DNA of 6,452 nucleotides, taken from the NCBI GenBank assembly GCA_005877185.1, contig VBPQ01000117.1:1-6452 (forward strand), read 5' to 3'. The position numbers and the translations under genes are program-made. Below the pieces are notes generated by a model. It did no database searches, had not been told where the DNA came from, and worked only from the letters and a program-made list of their open reading frames with translations. The DNA is from Nitrososphaerota archaeon. GTDB taxonomy: Archaea; Thermoproteota; Nitrososphaeria; Nitrososphaerales; Gagatemarchaeaceae. Position 1 is the stretch's first letter; each line of letters starts with the position of its first letter. Of this stretch, positions 1-5,777 are shown piece after piece.

Positions 1-968
1 AGGCACCGATCGTCCTGGGTCTGGCCGGGGCATTCGTGAACGTCGATAGCCAGGAGTATCACTCGGCGGGCAGCAACGCGACCCTCGTCTCGATACTCGG
101 CACGCAACTGCCGCGTTCTTCGTATAACTTCTCTTACTCGATAGACGCCTCCGTCCAGGGAACCGCCGTCTCCGGAGGGGTCAGGTTCGAACTCCACGTG
201 GGAGAGTCGGCGAACAGCAGCAGCAACAGCAACAGCAGCGTATCCGTCGAGGGTCAGGCACAGCTGGTTGACATGGTCCCCGCTGTGGGATTCCCGCTCA
301 CCGACCCGACGAACCCTCTCGCCTGCCTGCCGAGCTGCACGAGCGAGGTGCCCGGCTACTTCGTCGGCGTGGGAAGCGTCCAGGGCAACCTGAGCGGTCA
401 GCCCGTCTCGCTCCAGAACGTCCTCCTCCTCGTCGAATCGGCCTACCTGAACCCGTTCGGTGGACCGATCTTCATAGGCACCAGTGACGGCTCGGTATCG
501 ATAGCGACCACCTACGACTCGGCCATCAGCCAGTGGAGCGGAGTCACGTCCGGAGGGGTGGTGCTCGACAGCAGCGGCAACCTGGTCGGGCAGTTCGGGA
601 TGACCTCGAAGCTGACGGAGGACCTCTTTGGCGGGAACGAGACGGACCACGGCCAGATAGCGTTGTCGGGGTTCGTGTCTCCCAACGCCGTCCTCAACTC
701 TCATGGCGAGTTTCACGGAGTCTCGATGATACCCACCGCGATCGCGGGCTCCGACTGCACCTCGATGGCGAACGCGCAGCTCAATTCGATCCAGGGATTC
801 TCAGTTGTGCTGCCTGCGGGCACTTGTTCCCTCACGGGCTCCAACTCCGCAGGCTCGTTCGTGCTCCACAGCCTCGTTCAGGGTAAGAACGTAAAGGGCG
901 ACTACTCCATCGGCTGGTCCGTGCCAGCGATAGGCTTCCAGGGTACTGTCATCGCAAGGGTAGTGTAG
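1..968 (+). CDS. Secreted or membrane-anchored surface protein, 5'-truncated
   Basis: The reading frame is already open at base 3 and ends at TAG 966-968, so the N-terminus lies left of the window. The first visible residues (APIVLGLAGAFV) are a hydrophobic stretch like the end of a signal peptide or membrane anchor. A GTG at 36 is in frame but sits at the end of this segment, so it is probably not the real start. The rest is rich in Ser, Gly, Val and Thr, with alternating patterns typical of extracellular beta-sheet proteins. Several N-glycosylation sequons are visible (NAT, NFS, NSS, NLS, NET). A Ser/Asn linker is coded at about 213-238. Four cysteines fall in two groups (CLPSC near bases 336-352, and two more near 756-828), compatible with disulfides outside the cell. 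I do not recognise the family. Secretion is inferred from composition and the hydrophobic start; function is unknown. Confidence 0.72.
   Translation, partial: APIVLGLAGAFVNVDSQEYHSAGSNATLVSILGTQLPRSSYNFSYSIDASVQGTAVSGGVRFELHVGESANSSSNSNSSVSVEGQAQLVDMVPAVGFPLTDPTNPLACLPSCTSEVPGYFVGVGSVQGNLSGQPVSLQNVLLLVESAYLNPFGGPIFIGTSDGSVSIATTYDSAISQWSGVTSGGVVLDSSGNLVGQFGMTSKLTEDLFGGNETDHGQIALSGFVSPNAVLNSHGEFHGVSMIPTAIAGSDCTSMANAQLNSIQGFSVVLPAGTCSLTGSNSAGSFVLHSLVQGKNVKGDYSIGWSVPAIGFQGTVIARVV
213..238 (+). repeat. AAC/AGC trinucleotide run coding an Asn/Ser linker
   Basis: About nine consecutive AAC or AGC codons inside the surface-protein gene encode a stretch of Asn and Ser. Such runs are prone to slippage and usually act as flexible, possibly glycosylated linkers. 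Any variability between strains is inference. Confidence 0.6.
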
Positions 969-1065
969 CGGAGCACGCGGGTCGCGGCGAGTTGACGTTC
1001 CCGAGATCAAACTAGTCGACGCGAACTCCCAAGAACCTTTCAGAACCGAGCATGCGCGTCGCCGT

Positions 1066-1088
1066 AGTCGAGTCGAGTCGAGTCGAGT
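1066..1088. repeat. AGTCG short tandem repeat (about 4.6 copies)
   Basis: Four perfect AGTCG units (1066-1085) are followed by a partial AGT. The repeat lies in the noncoding gap between the surface-protein gene and the nucleotidyltransferase-like gene, roughly 30 bases upstream of that gene's TATA-like box. The rest of the 969-1146 gap shows no RNA gene that I can recognise. Confidence 0.85.
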
Positions 1089-1111
1089 ATCCGAAGGAAA
1101 ATCGGAGGGAC

Positions 1112-1124
1112 GAAATGATTTATC
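1112..1124 (+). promoter_or_regulatory. TATA-like box for the 1147 gene
   Basis: GAAATGATTTATC contains an AT-rich TTTAT core centred near 1121, about 26 bases before the GTG at 1147. That spacing puts the predicted transcription start at or next to the start codon, which would make the mRNA leaderless. A GGAGGG at 1104-1109 lies before the box and is too far from the start codon to be a ribosome binding site. Confidence 0.5.
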
Positions 1125-1146
1125 TCGTGTCAACCCTGACCTCAGC

Positions 1147-2160
1147 GTGAAGAGTAGCAGCGAATCGTTATCCTCGGCGATTCAGCCCATACTCGACACC
1201 TTCCTCAACCATGCGGTCGCCCTGACCGGATGCCACACCTACGGAATCGCGCGCGCGAGCTGCGAATACGACATCCTGGTCGTGAGTGAGGAGGAGAAGC
1301 CAGATTCCTCGATGCGTATCGCGGAGAGGTACTGCGACTTGTCATTCATGAGTCGGGAAGAGGTCATGAACCCCGCGACCCCTGAGCTCGCTGTCGCCCT
1401 CTCATCCCTGGTCCCTCTCAGGGACAGCTCCTGGACTCTCTCGACCGCGGCCTCGGCCAGCAGGGCGATGTTCACGTCAAACGCGGAGCGCAGCGCCGAA
1501 TCGAGGCTCTCGCTCGCGCTGAAAGACCTGGGCAAGGCAGACGAGGCTCTCGGAAAGAACTCCACTGTAGACGCCGACTTCTGGTTGACTGCGGCGGGGT
1601 ACGACTTCGCGCTAGCATCCATCTACGCATCGGAGGCGACGCCGGCCCCAAGCCACATCCTGAAGCAGATGAAGACAATCTCGAGCACGGGCGAAGCGAG
1701 CTTCACGGAATGGTCGGCCTCGGTCGGCCTCGAGCTGTCTTCGAGAGAGGCTTGCGCGAAGCGCCTCGACGGACTCTCGACGGTCTACGACGTCATCAGC
1801 TCCTCCGCGGCGGATGCGAGGTCGAACCGATTGATCGAGTTGCGGCGGACGGAGCACGCGGTGAAGATCCTGCAGGCAAAGGCGAGAAATCTCATCGACT
1901 CGCTTCAATCCGTCGACTGCTTCGCCTACCTGGGCTACGAGGCCGTCCTGACCCTCTTCTCCCTGCTGGAGCTTCAGTCGATGAAGGAGTCTGTTGATCC
2001 GGAGTACGGCGCGATAGTCAGCGTCTTGACGAAGGGGAGCCTGGGGATAATCAGCGAAGAGGTGATCAAAGAGCTCGGTTGGAGGAGAGACGAGAAGACG
2101 CTGACGCGAGCAACCGACCTTCTGCGACAGGCCATCTCAGACCAAGCCAAGAGAATCTAG
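1147..2160 (+). CDS. Nucleotidyltransferase-fold (MNT-like) protein with helical C-terminal region
   Basis: The product is 337 residues from a GTG start. Residues 26-44 (LTGCHTYGIARASCEYDIL) match the polymerase-beta-type nucleotidyltransferase signature G[GS]...[DE]h[DE]h, with E40 and D42 as the paired acidic residues. D64 in YCDLSF is a candidate for the third metal-binding carboxylate. The usual GS is GC, and the first acid is Glu instead of Asp. Residues of about 115-190 are helical and resemble HEPN or kanamycin-nucleotidyltransferase C-terminal domains (DADFWLTAAGYDFALASIY). The rest is also mostly helical, without membrane segments. Such proteins transfer an NMP to a small molecule, protein or RNA; the substrate cannot be read here. 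There is no obvious toxin-antitoxin partner: the next gene is a separate kinase 103 bases on. The start is supported by the TATA-like box 26 bases upstream and by the lack of an upstream in-frame ATG nearby. Confidence 0.68.
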   Translation: MKSSSESLSSAIQPILDTFLNHAVALTGCHTYGIARASCEYDILVVSEEEKPDSSMRIAERYCDLSFMSREEVMNPATPELAVALSSLVPLRDSSWTLSTAASASRAMFTSNAERSAESRLSLALKDLGKADEALGKNSTVDADFWLTAAGYDFALASIYASEATPAPSHILKQMKTISSTGEASFTEWSASVGLELSSREACAKRLDGLSTVYDVISSSAADARSNRLIELRRTEHAVKILQAKARNLIDSLQSVDCFAYLGYEAVLTLFSLLELQSMKESVDPEYGAIVSVLTKGSLGIISEEVIKELGWRRDEKTLTRATDLLRQAISDQAKRI

Positions 2161-2230
2161 CGTCCAGCGCGAAATTCTTCGGGACTTCCGTAATCGCCCC
2201 GCGTGCGCGTGCGTTCCATCGAGGCAAAGG

Positions 2231-2238
2231 CTTTCAAG
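2231..2238 (+). promoter_or_regulatory. Weak candidate TATA box for the adenosine-specific kinase gene
   Basis: CTTTCAAG is the only AT-leaning octamer at a suitable distance (about 29 bases) from the ATG at 2264 in an otherwise GC-rich gap (2161-2263). The match is poor and the call rests mainly on position. Confidence 0.25.
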
Positions 2239-2263
2239 TCCGCGGTGGCTCGTTCGCGGTCCG

Positions 2264-2746
2264 ATGGAGATAGACGAAGTGGTGCTGGAGGTTCCGGAGG
2301 GATACCAGCTGATCCTGGGGCAGAGCCACTTCATCAAGACGGTCGAAGACCTCTACGAGACCCTCGCCTCCTCGATGCCGGACGCAAAGTTCGGGATCGC
2401 ATTCTGCGAATCTTCAGGGAAGGCCCTGATCCGATACGACGGGACCGACCCAGAGTCGGTCGAGATCGCGAAGGACTTCGCGAAGCGGCTCTCGGCGGGA
2501 CACGCTTTCGTCGTCATCCTTCACGGCTCCTACCCCATCAACGTGCTCAACAGGGTCAAGCTTCTTGACGAGGTTGCGGGAGTGTATTGTGCCACGGCCA
2601 ACAAGGTCGTGTCGATCGTCGCGGACGTCGGGGACGGAAGGGGGATCCTGGGGGTGGTGGACGGGGTGAAGAGCAAGGGCCTCGAGGGAGCCCCGGACAA
2701 GAAAGAAAGGAGAGAGTTTCTCAGGAAGATAGGATACAAGCGGTAA
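2264..2746 (+). CDS. Adenosine-specific kinase (DUF355 family)
   Basis: The 160-residue product matches the archaeal adenosine-specific kinase family (PF04008) over its whole length, which is normal for the family. Visible family motifs are FGIAFCESSG (43-52), the GHAFVVIL strand (79-86), PINVLNRVK (91-99), CATANKV (109-115) and GRGILGVVDG (125-134). Structurally known members are cytoplasmic proteins unrelated to ribokinase-type adenosine kinases; they are reported to phosphorylate adenosine to AMP, so a role in purine salvage is expected. Start choice is the ATG giving MEIDEVVLEVPEGYQ, the usual family N-terminus. The gene seems to be its own unit: 103 bases separate it from the gene before, and a strong TATA-like box lies between it and the gene after. 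The sequence looks intact. Confidence 0.93.
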   Translation: MEIDEVVLEVPEGYQLILGQSHFIKTVEDLYETLASSMPDAKFGIAFCESSGKALIRYDGTDPESVEIAKDFAKRLSAGHAFVVILHGSYPINVLNRVKLLDEVAGVYCATANKVVSIVADVGDGRGILGVVDGVKSKGLEGAPDKKERREFLRKIGYKR

Positions 2747-2767
2747 GAGGCGCGACAGCCCCTAAAA

Positions 2768-2778
2768 ATCTTATAAGA
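2768..2778 (+). promoter_or_regulatory. TATA box for the MobA-like/deacetylase operon
   Basis: The sequence AAAAATCTTATAAGAG (2764-2779) is a clear archaeal TATA element. Its core CTTATAAG is a perfect palindrome centred near 2773, about 33 bases before the ATG at 2807. This predicts a leader of only about seven bases. No Shine-Dalgarno sequence is evident. Confidence 0.7.
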
Positions 2779-2806
2779 GCTTCCGGGGTAACGAAGGCAA
2801 AAACCG

Positions 2807-3427
2807 ATGCTGACGAACAAGTGCGCTGTCGTCGTTACCGACGGGATGGAGAATAGCCTTCTGCCCAGCCGGTTCGGGGAGAAGGCCACCTCGACGCTGC
2901 TTCAGTACGTCCTGGATTCTGTCTGGACCGTCGCCGATGAAATCCTCGTCATCTTCGACGAAGACCCGGGTCTCCCGCTCATCGAGGCCATCTCCCCCTT
3001 CGGTGTGAAGGTCGCGATAGATAGAGACGGCAGCTCGCCCCTCTCCAGGATTGTCGCAGGTTTCAAGGCGACCCACGCCGAGGATTGTCTCGTCGTCCCC
3101 TCCTCCGCCCCCTTCATCAAGCCCAACGTCATCTTTCAGCTCTTCGAGAGCGTCAAAGGATTCGATGCCGCCGTCCCGAAGTGGAGGAGCGGGAAAATCG
3201 AGCCCCTGCTAGCCGCCTACAACAAGAAGGCCTTCCTGCGCGCGGCCGCCCGTAGCAAGAAGAAGACGGTGCTGAGCTCCCTGATAGAGAAGCTCTCCTC
3301 GGTATCTTACGTCGATGTGGAGAAGTTCCTGAAGCCGCTCGACCCAGAGCTCTACTCATTCTTCAGGGTGAAGGACGAGCGTGACCTCAGGAAGGCGAGA
3401 AGGATCGCGCAGTCCAGGCCGAGATAG
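2807..3427 (+). CDS. MobA-like NTP-transferase-fold protein, active-site motifs degenerate
   Basis: The 206-residue product has the layout of MobA-type molybdenum cofactor guanylyltransferases and related nucleotidyl transferases. It has an N-terminal strand and loop (AVVVTDGMENSLLPSRFGEK, 7-26), a central strand ending in PSSAPFI (98-104), then GKIEPLLAAYNK (129-140) and a C-terminal RVKDERDLRKA (187-197) like the usual N-TPEDL-A segment. The family's loop LAGG-S-RMG--K is changed to VTDG...SRFGEK. The metal-binding Asp in the normal DMPF motif is missing (SAPF). Normal members attach GMP or another nucleotide to a cofactor; this one may have lost catalysis or use another substrate. It is followed seven bases later by the HDAC-family gene, so the two are probably cotranscribed. 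The fold assignment is fairly firm, while enzyme activity is doubtful. Confidence 0.72.
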   Translation: MLTNKCAVVVTDGMENSLLPSRFGEKATSTLLQYVLDSVWTVADEILVIFDEDPGLPLIEAISPFGVKVAIDRDGSSPLSRIVAGFKATHAEDCLVVPSSAPFIKPNVIFQLFESVKGFDAAVPKWRSGKIEPLLAAYNKKAFLRAAARSKKKTVLSSLIEKLSSVSYVDVEKFLKPLDPELYSFFRVKDERDLRKARRIAQSRPR

Positions 3428-3434
3428 CCCAGCC

Positions 3435-4376
3435 TTGACATGCACGGTTGGAGTCCTCGAAGGGAAGGAACTCCTCCTCTACTCCTTCCCTTCTCCTCAC
3501 CCCTTCACGAGCGCGAGGGTGCAGCGGTTCTGGGATGAGGTGACAAAGAAAGGCCTCGATGTGAGGCGGCTCGCCCCGCAGAAGGCGGAGAAGAACCTCA
3601 TCGAGCTCTTCCACACGAAGGAGCACATCAGGTACGTCGAGCTGGCCTCCAGCCTGGGATACGGCGACCTCGACCAGGGAGACACACCCGCATACAAGGG
3701 GGTCTTCGAGGCGGCGCAGTATGTTGTGGGCTCGACCCTCTTCGCGGTCGAGAGCGTCCTGTCGGGCGAGGTAGACCACGCATTCAACCCCGTCGGCGGT
3801 CTCCATCACGCGACCCGGGACTCCTCCGCCGGGTTCTGCGTCTTCAACGACATAGGAGTCGCGGTCGAGCTGGTGAGGAGCCAGCGGAAGGTCGGGAGGA
3901 TACTCTACGTCGACATCGACGTCCATCACGGGAACGGCGTCTACTACTCTTACGAGTCGGACCCGGAGCTCTTCATCTTCGATATCCACGAAGACGGCAG
4001 GTTCCTCTATCCGGGTACCGGCTCAGAGAGTGAGACAGGCCTCGGCGACGCGAAGGGAACAAAGGTCAACGTCCCCCTCCGGCCAGGGGCGGGCGACGGG
4101 GAGATCGAGAAGCAGATCCCGAAGCTGGAAGAATTCGCGAGGAAAGCTAGCCCCGAGTTCATCATCCTGCAGTGCGGTGCCGACGGATTGGCCGGCGACC
4201 CGATCGGGGGGCTGAACTACACACCCACCACGCACAGGATGGTCGCGGCCTCCCTCCACAAACTCGCTCACGACCTCTGCGCCGGCAAAATCGTGGCTCT
4301 GGGGGGCGGAGGATACCTTCCGACAAACTGCGCGAAGGCCTGGGTAGGCGTCGTGGAGAGTCTTCGGGCCACATAG
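3435..4376 (+). CDS. Histone deacetylase family enzyme (AcuC/acetylpolyamine amidohydrolase type)
   Basis: Numbering from the TTG at 3435 gives 313 residues, normal for prokaryotic HDAC-fold enzymes. All catalytic positions are visible: the His pair in GGLHHA (H124, H125), zinc ligands D162 and H164 in DIDVHHGNG, D255 in LAGDP, and the transition-state Tyr in GGGGY (Y294). D160 of the Asp-His relay is also kept. The enzyme should be a cytoplasmic zinc hydrolase removing acetyl groups from lysine, polyamines or similar amides; the substrate is not decided by sequence. The frame stays open back to a GTG at 3381, but that would overlap the preceding gene by 47 bases and add a basic, low-complexity tail. 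TTG gives MTCTVGVLEGKELLLYSF, which aligns with family N-termini, seven bases after the previous stop. No clear ribosome binding site helps the choice. Likely the second gene of an operon with the MobA-like protein. Confidence 0.92.
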   Translation: MTCTVGVLEGKELLLYSFPSPHPFTSARVQRFWDEVTKKGLDVRRLAPQKAEKNLIELFHTKEHIRYVELASSLGYGDLDQGDTPAYKGVFEAAQYVVGSTLFAVESVLSGEVDHAFNPVGGLHHATRDSSAGFCVFNDIGVAVELVRSQRKVGRILYVDIDVHHGNGVYYSYESDPELFIFDIHEDGRFLYPGTGSESETGLGDAKGTKVNVPLRPGAGDGEIEKQIPKLEEFARKASPEFIILQCGADGLAGDPIGGLNYTPTTHRMVAASLHKLAHDLCAGKIVALGGGGYLPTNCAKAWVGVVESLRAT

Positions 4377-4566
4377 TTCGCAACATCCGGCCAAATCTTC
4401 CTGTTCGGCCTCCTCCGGGCAAGCGCGAAACTCTCCTGGTTGGGCGGAAAGTGAGCCAAAAGAGTTGGAAAACGCATAAAAGAAAATTTTCATGAATAAC
4501 GCAAGAAATGCAAAATTCGTGCATCTATCCTTAATACCGTCCATAACATAAGGGAATGAGTGGAAG
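4377..4566. other. AT-rich intergenic gap with a possible weak terminator and promoter elements
   Basis: The left half is GC-rich and featureless. From about 4455 the DNA becomes strikingly A/T-rich. It contains a perfect ten-base palindrome GAAAATTTTC (4482-4491) whose T run could help end transcription of the deacetylase operon. A second TATA-like string, CATAAAAG (4475-4482), is also present. No tRNA or other RNA gene was recognised. Confidence 0.4.
4529..4538 (+). promoter_or_regulatory. TATA-like box for the AN1-like zinc finger gene
   Basis: CCTTAATACC is centred about 33 bases before the ATG at 4567, the same distance as for the MobA-like gene. This predicts a very short leader, within which the sequence GAGTGG is only a poor Shine-Dalgarno candidate. 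Confidence 0.5.
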
Positions 4567-4752
4567 ATGAGTCACTGGGTGTATTCCGACCCCAAGACGA
4601 GGATGGAGCCGAGTTGCGGCTTCTGTGGCCGGGTGCTGGGTAGAGGATTCTATTTCACCTGCCACGTCTGCGGGGCCACCTACTGCTACACTCATCGTCC
4701 GAGCAAGTGTTCACATGAAAAGCTTCGTTCTGTGCGGACCGTCAGCCGATAA
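4567..4752 (+). CDS. Small AN1-like zinc finger protein
   Basis: The product has 61 residues and is almost entirely one zinc-binding module. Candidate ligands are C17, C20, C32, C35, C40, H43, C48 and H50: C-x2-C-x11-C-x2-C-x4-C-x2-H-x4-C-x-H. This closely follows the AN1 pattern, in which two zinc ions are bound by eight Cys/His, including the typical FxC..C...YC..HR section. The last pair is in the order Cys then His, whereas classical AN1 fingers end H-x-C. Small single AN1 proteins are common in archaea; eukaryotic relatives work with ubiquitin and proteasome factors, but the archaeal role is not established. The gene stands alone between its own TATA-like box and the next gene's promoter. 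The tail after residue 51 is short and basic. Confidence 0.8.
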   Translation: MSHWVYSDPKTRMEPSCGFCGRVLGRGFYFTCHVCGATYCYTHRPSKCSHEKLRSVRTVSR

Positions 4753-4777
4753 TCGCGGCGCCGCCCCAGCCCACGAA

Positions 4778-4787
4778 AGATTTTAGC
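4778..4787 (+). promoter_or_regulatory. TATA-like box for the deoxyribosyltransferase-like gene
   Basis: AGATTTTAGC is centred about 28 bases before the GTG at 4811, so the predicted transcript begins at or beside the start codon. This supports GTG 4811 as the start and a leaderless mRNA. Confidence 0.5.
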
Positions 4788-4810
4788 CGCAGAAACCGTC
4801 CGCTCAGGCA

Positions 4811-5215
4811 GTGAAGGCCTACCTCTCCGTCCCGATGATAGCCAATCGAGCCCTAGGCAGAGCGAGGTTGATGGCGGAGATGATCGAGAAGGCGGGCTAC
4901 GAGCTCGCTTCACCCTGGGTTATCGGCCCGATAGAGAACTCCGACCCGCGAGTCCTCAACGTCTTCCTCCGAGACAAGAAGGGGGCGGAGAGTAGCGACG
5001 TGCTCGTCGCAGACGTCTCGGTCCCAAGCACGGGGGTGGGGATGGAGATAATGGCGGCCTACCTGGCGAAGAAGAGAATCGTCTTGGTGGCGAAGAAGGG
5101 GAGCGTCGTCTCGAGGATGCTGCAGCACATGGATGGGAGGGAGCTGATAGAGTTCGAAGACGAGGAGTCGATGGCGAGACAGCTGCTAACCACCCTGAGG
5201 CGAAACACCAAGTAG
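4811..5215 (+). CDS. Nucleoside 2-deoxyribosyltransferase / DNPH1 (Rcl)-like protein
   Basis: The 134-residue product fits the short members of the nucleoside 2-deoxyribosyltransferase superfamily. Motifs in order are the N-terminal strand KAYLSVP (2-8), an acidic RD (54-55) before the helix, SDVLVADVS (62-70), and PSTGVGMEI (72-80). E79 aligns with the catalytic glutamate that forms the covalent ribosyl intermediate in this superfamily. Family members either exchange bases on deoxynucleosides or, in DNPH1, hydrolyse the N-glycosidic bond of deoxynucleoside 5'-monophosphates, so the likely role is cytosolic nucleotide salvage or pool cleaning. The VSVPSTGVGMEI segment is closer to the DNPH1 type than to bacterial transferases, but the substrate is not certain. 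The start is a GTG supported by the TATA-like box. The 3' end overlaps the convergent minus-strand membrane gene by 30 bases. Confidence 0.85.
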   Translation: MKAYLSVPMIANRALGRARLMAEMIEKAGYELASPWVIGPIENSDPRVLNVFLRDKKGAESSDVLVADVSVPSTGVGMEIMAAYLAKKRIVLVAKKGSVVSRMLQHMDGRELIEFEDEESMARQLLTTLRRNTK

Positions 5216-5722
5216 CCTCGCTCTGTGAACGTCGCCTGTCCTGGGCGAGTAGAAGATGTTGAAGGTCAGATAGCCGATGGCCACGACGAGGGTGGCCAAG
5301 ATCGAGATTGGGTCCCCCGTGAGCGAGGCGTAGAGCGCGACGAGGAAGGGGGCGGCTGTCGAGGCGGTGACCCCAGAATAGAACATGGCCTTCCTGCGCA
5401 GAGGCGATACCCTGGCCAGCGAAGCCCTGTCGACGATTAGAACCGGTGTCACGGCCCTCTCGCCAATCAGTCGAACGATCCGTGAACCAGACTTTTTGAG
5501 CGCGGAGCGCCCGACGGCAAGCCCGCTGAACTTGATTCCCACCATCCGACCTACGACGTAGTGCGAAGGGCAGTGGATGGCGTAGAGTATGACTCCCTGG
5601 GCTAGGAGGAGGGCGAGCGGTCGGGGAAGCCATGGTATCTTGAAGACGAGAAGCAGGAGAGTCGCGAGCGCGGCCGCGAAGGCCTCCAGCACCATCCCGA
5701 CCCCGACCCTCGCCGTCTTCAA
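5186..5722 (-). CDS. Four-helix membrane protein, possibly an inactive M50-like (site-2 protease) relative
   Basis: From the TTG at 5722 the product has 178 residues. Four hydrophobic segments are visible, at about 6-26, 34-50, 113-133 and 137-157, with a basic loop of about 60 residues between the second and third. The end of helix 2 reads HCPSHYVVGRMVGIKF (50-65), similar in layout to the HExxH...G of site-2 proteases but with Cys where the catalytic Glu should be. Helix 4 ends NIFYSPRTGD (155-164), recalling the N-PxPxxDG segment that gives the third metal ligand. This suggests a distant, non-proteolytic M50-like protein, which is inference only. A longer form from GTG 5770 is open, but it would cover the divergent RidA promoter; the TTG lies 28 bases from the same TATA element. 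The gene's tail overlaps the convergent 4811-5215 gene. Confidence 0.6.
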   Translation of the reverse strand: MKTARVGVGMVLEAFAAALATLLLLVFKIPWLPRPLALLLAQGVILYAIHCPSHYVVGRMVGIKFSGLAVGRSALKKSGSRIVRLIGERAVTPVLIVDRASLARVSPLRRKAMFYSGVTASTAAPFLVALYASLTGDPISILATLVVAIGYLTFNIFYSPRTGDVHRARLLGVSPQGG

Positions 5723-5745
5723 TCTCTCGTCGTGTTTTCCTCTCG

Positions 5746-5755
5746 ACTTATTACC
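5746..5755. promoter_or_regulatory. Shared bidirectional TATA element for RidA and the membrane protein
   Basis: The string ACTTATTACC reads GGTAATAAGT on the other strand, so both strands present a TATA-like core (TTATTA or TAATAA) centred at 5750.5. The RidA ATG (5778) lies 27.5 bases away on the plus strand, and the TTG at 5722 lies 28.5 bases away on the minus strand. Both distances fit leaderless archaeal transcripts. The two units would then compete for or share one TBP site. Confidence 0.5.
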
Positions 5756-5777
5756 TTGTGCTACCGCCACTGGGACG

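Noticed and set aside
1020..1090. Possible structured RNA in the gap before 1147, suggested by the repeat and GC-rich flanks.
   Set aside because: No tRNA-like arms, conserved loop sequence or convincing long hairpin could be traced by eye.
1147..2746. Toxin-antitoxin pair formed by the nucleotidyltransferase-like gene and its neighbour.
   Set aside because: The following gene is a full adenosine-specific kinase, separated by 103 bases, and is not a HEPN or other toxin partner.
3387..3989. Minus-strand 200-codon frame opposite the deacetylase gene.
   Set aside because: It is antisense to a gene with a full set of catalytic motifs, and its acidic, repetitive composition mirrors the opposite strand.
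4508..4534. Eight-codon ORF (ATG to TAA) about 30 bases after a TATA-like string at 4475-4482, just upstream of the AN1-like gene; a possible leader peptide.
   Set aside because: It is tiny, lies in AT-rich DNA where such ORFs are frequent by chance, and overlaps the better promoter candidate for the zinc finger gene.
4956..5633. Long minus-strand open frame of 225 codons.
   Set aside because: It encodes an Arg/Ser/Pro-rich low-complexity product and overlaps two better-supported genes in other frames; it is a GC-rich shadow frame.
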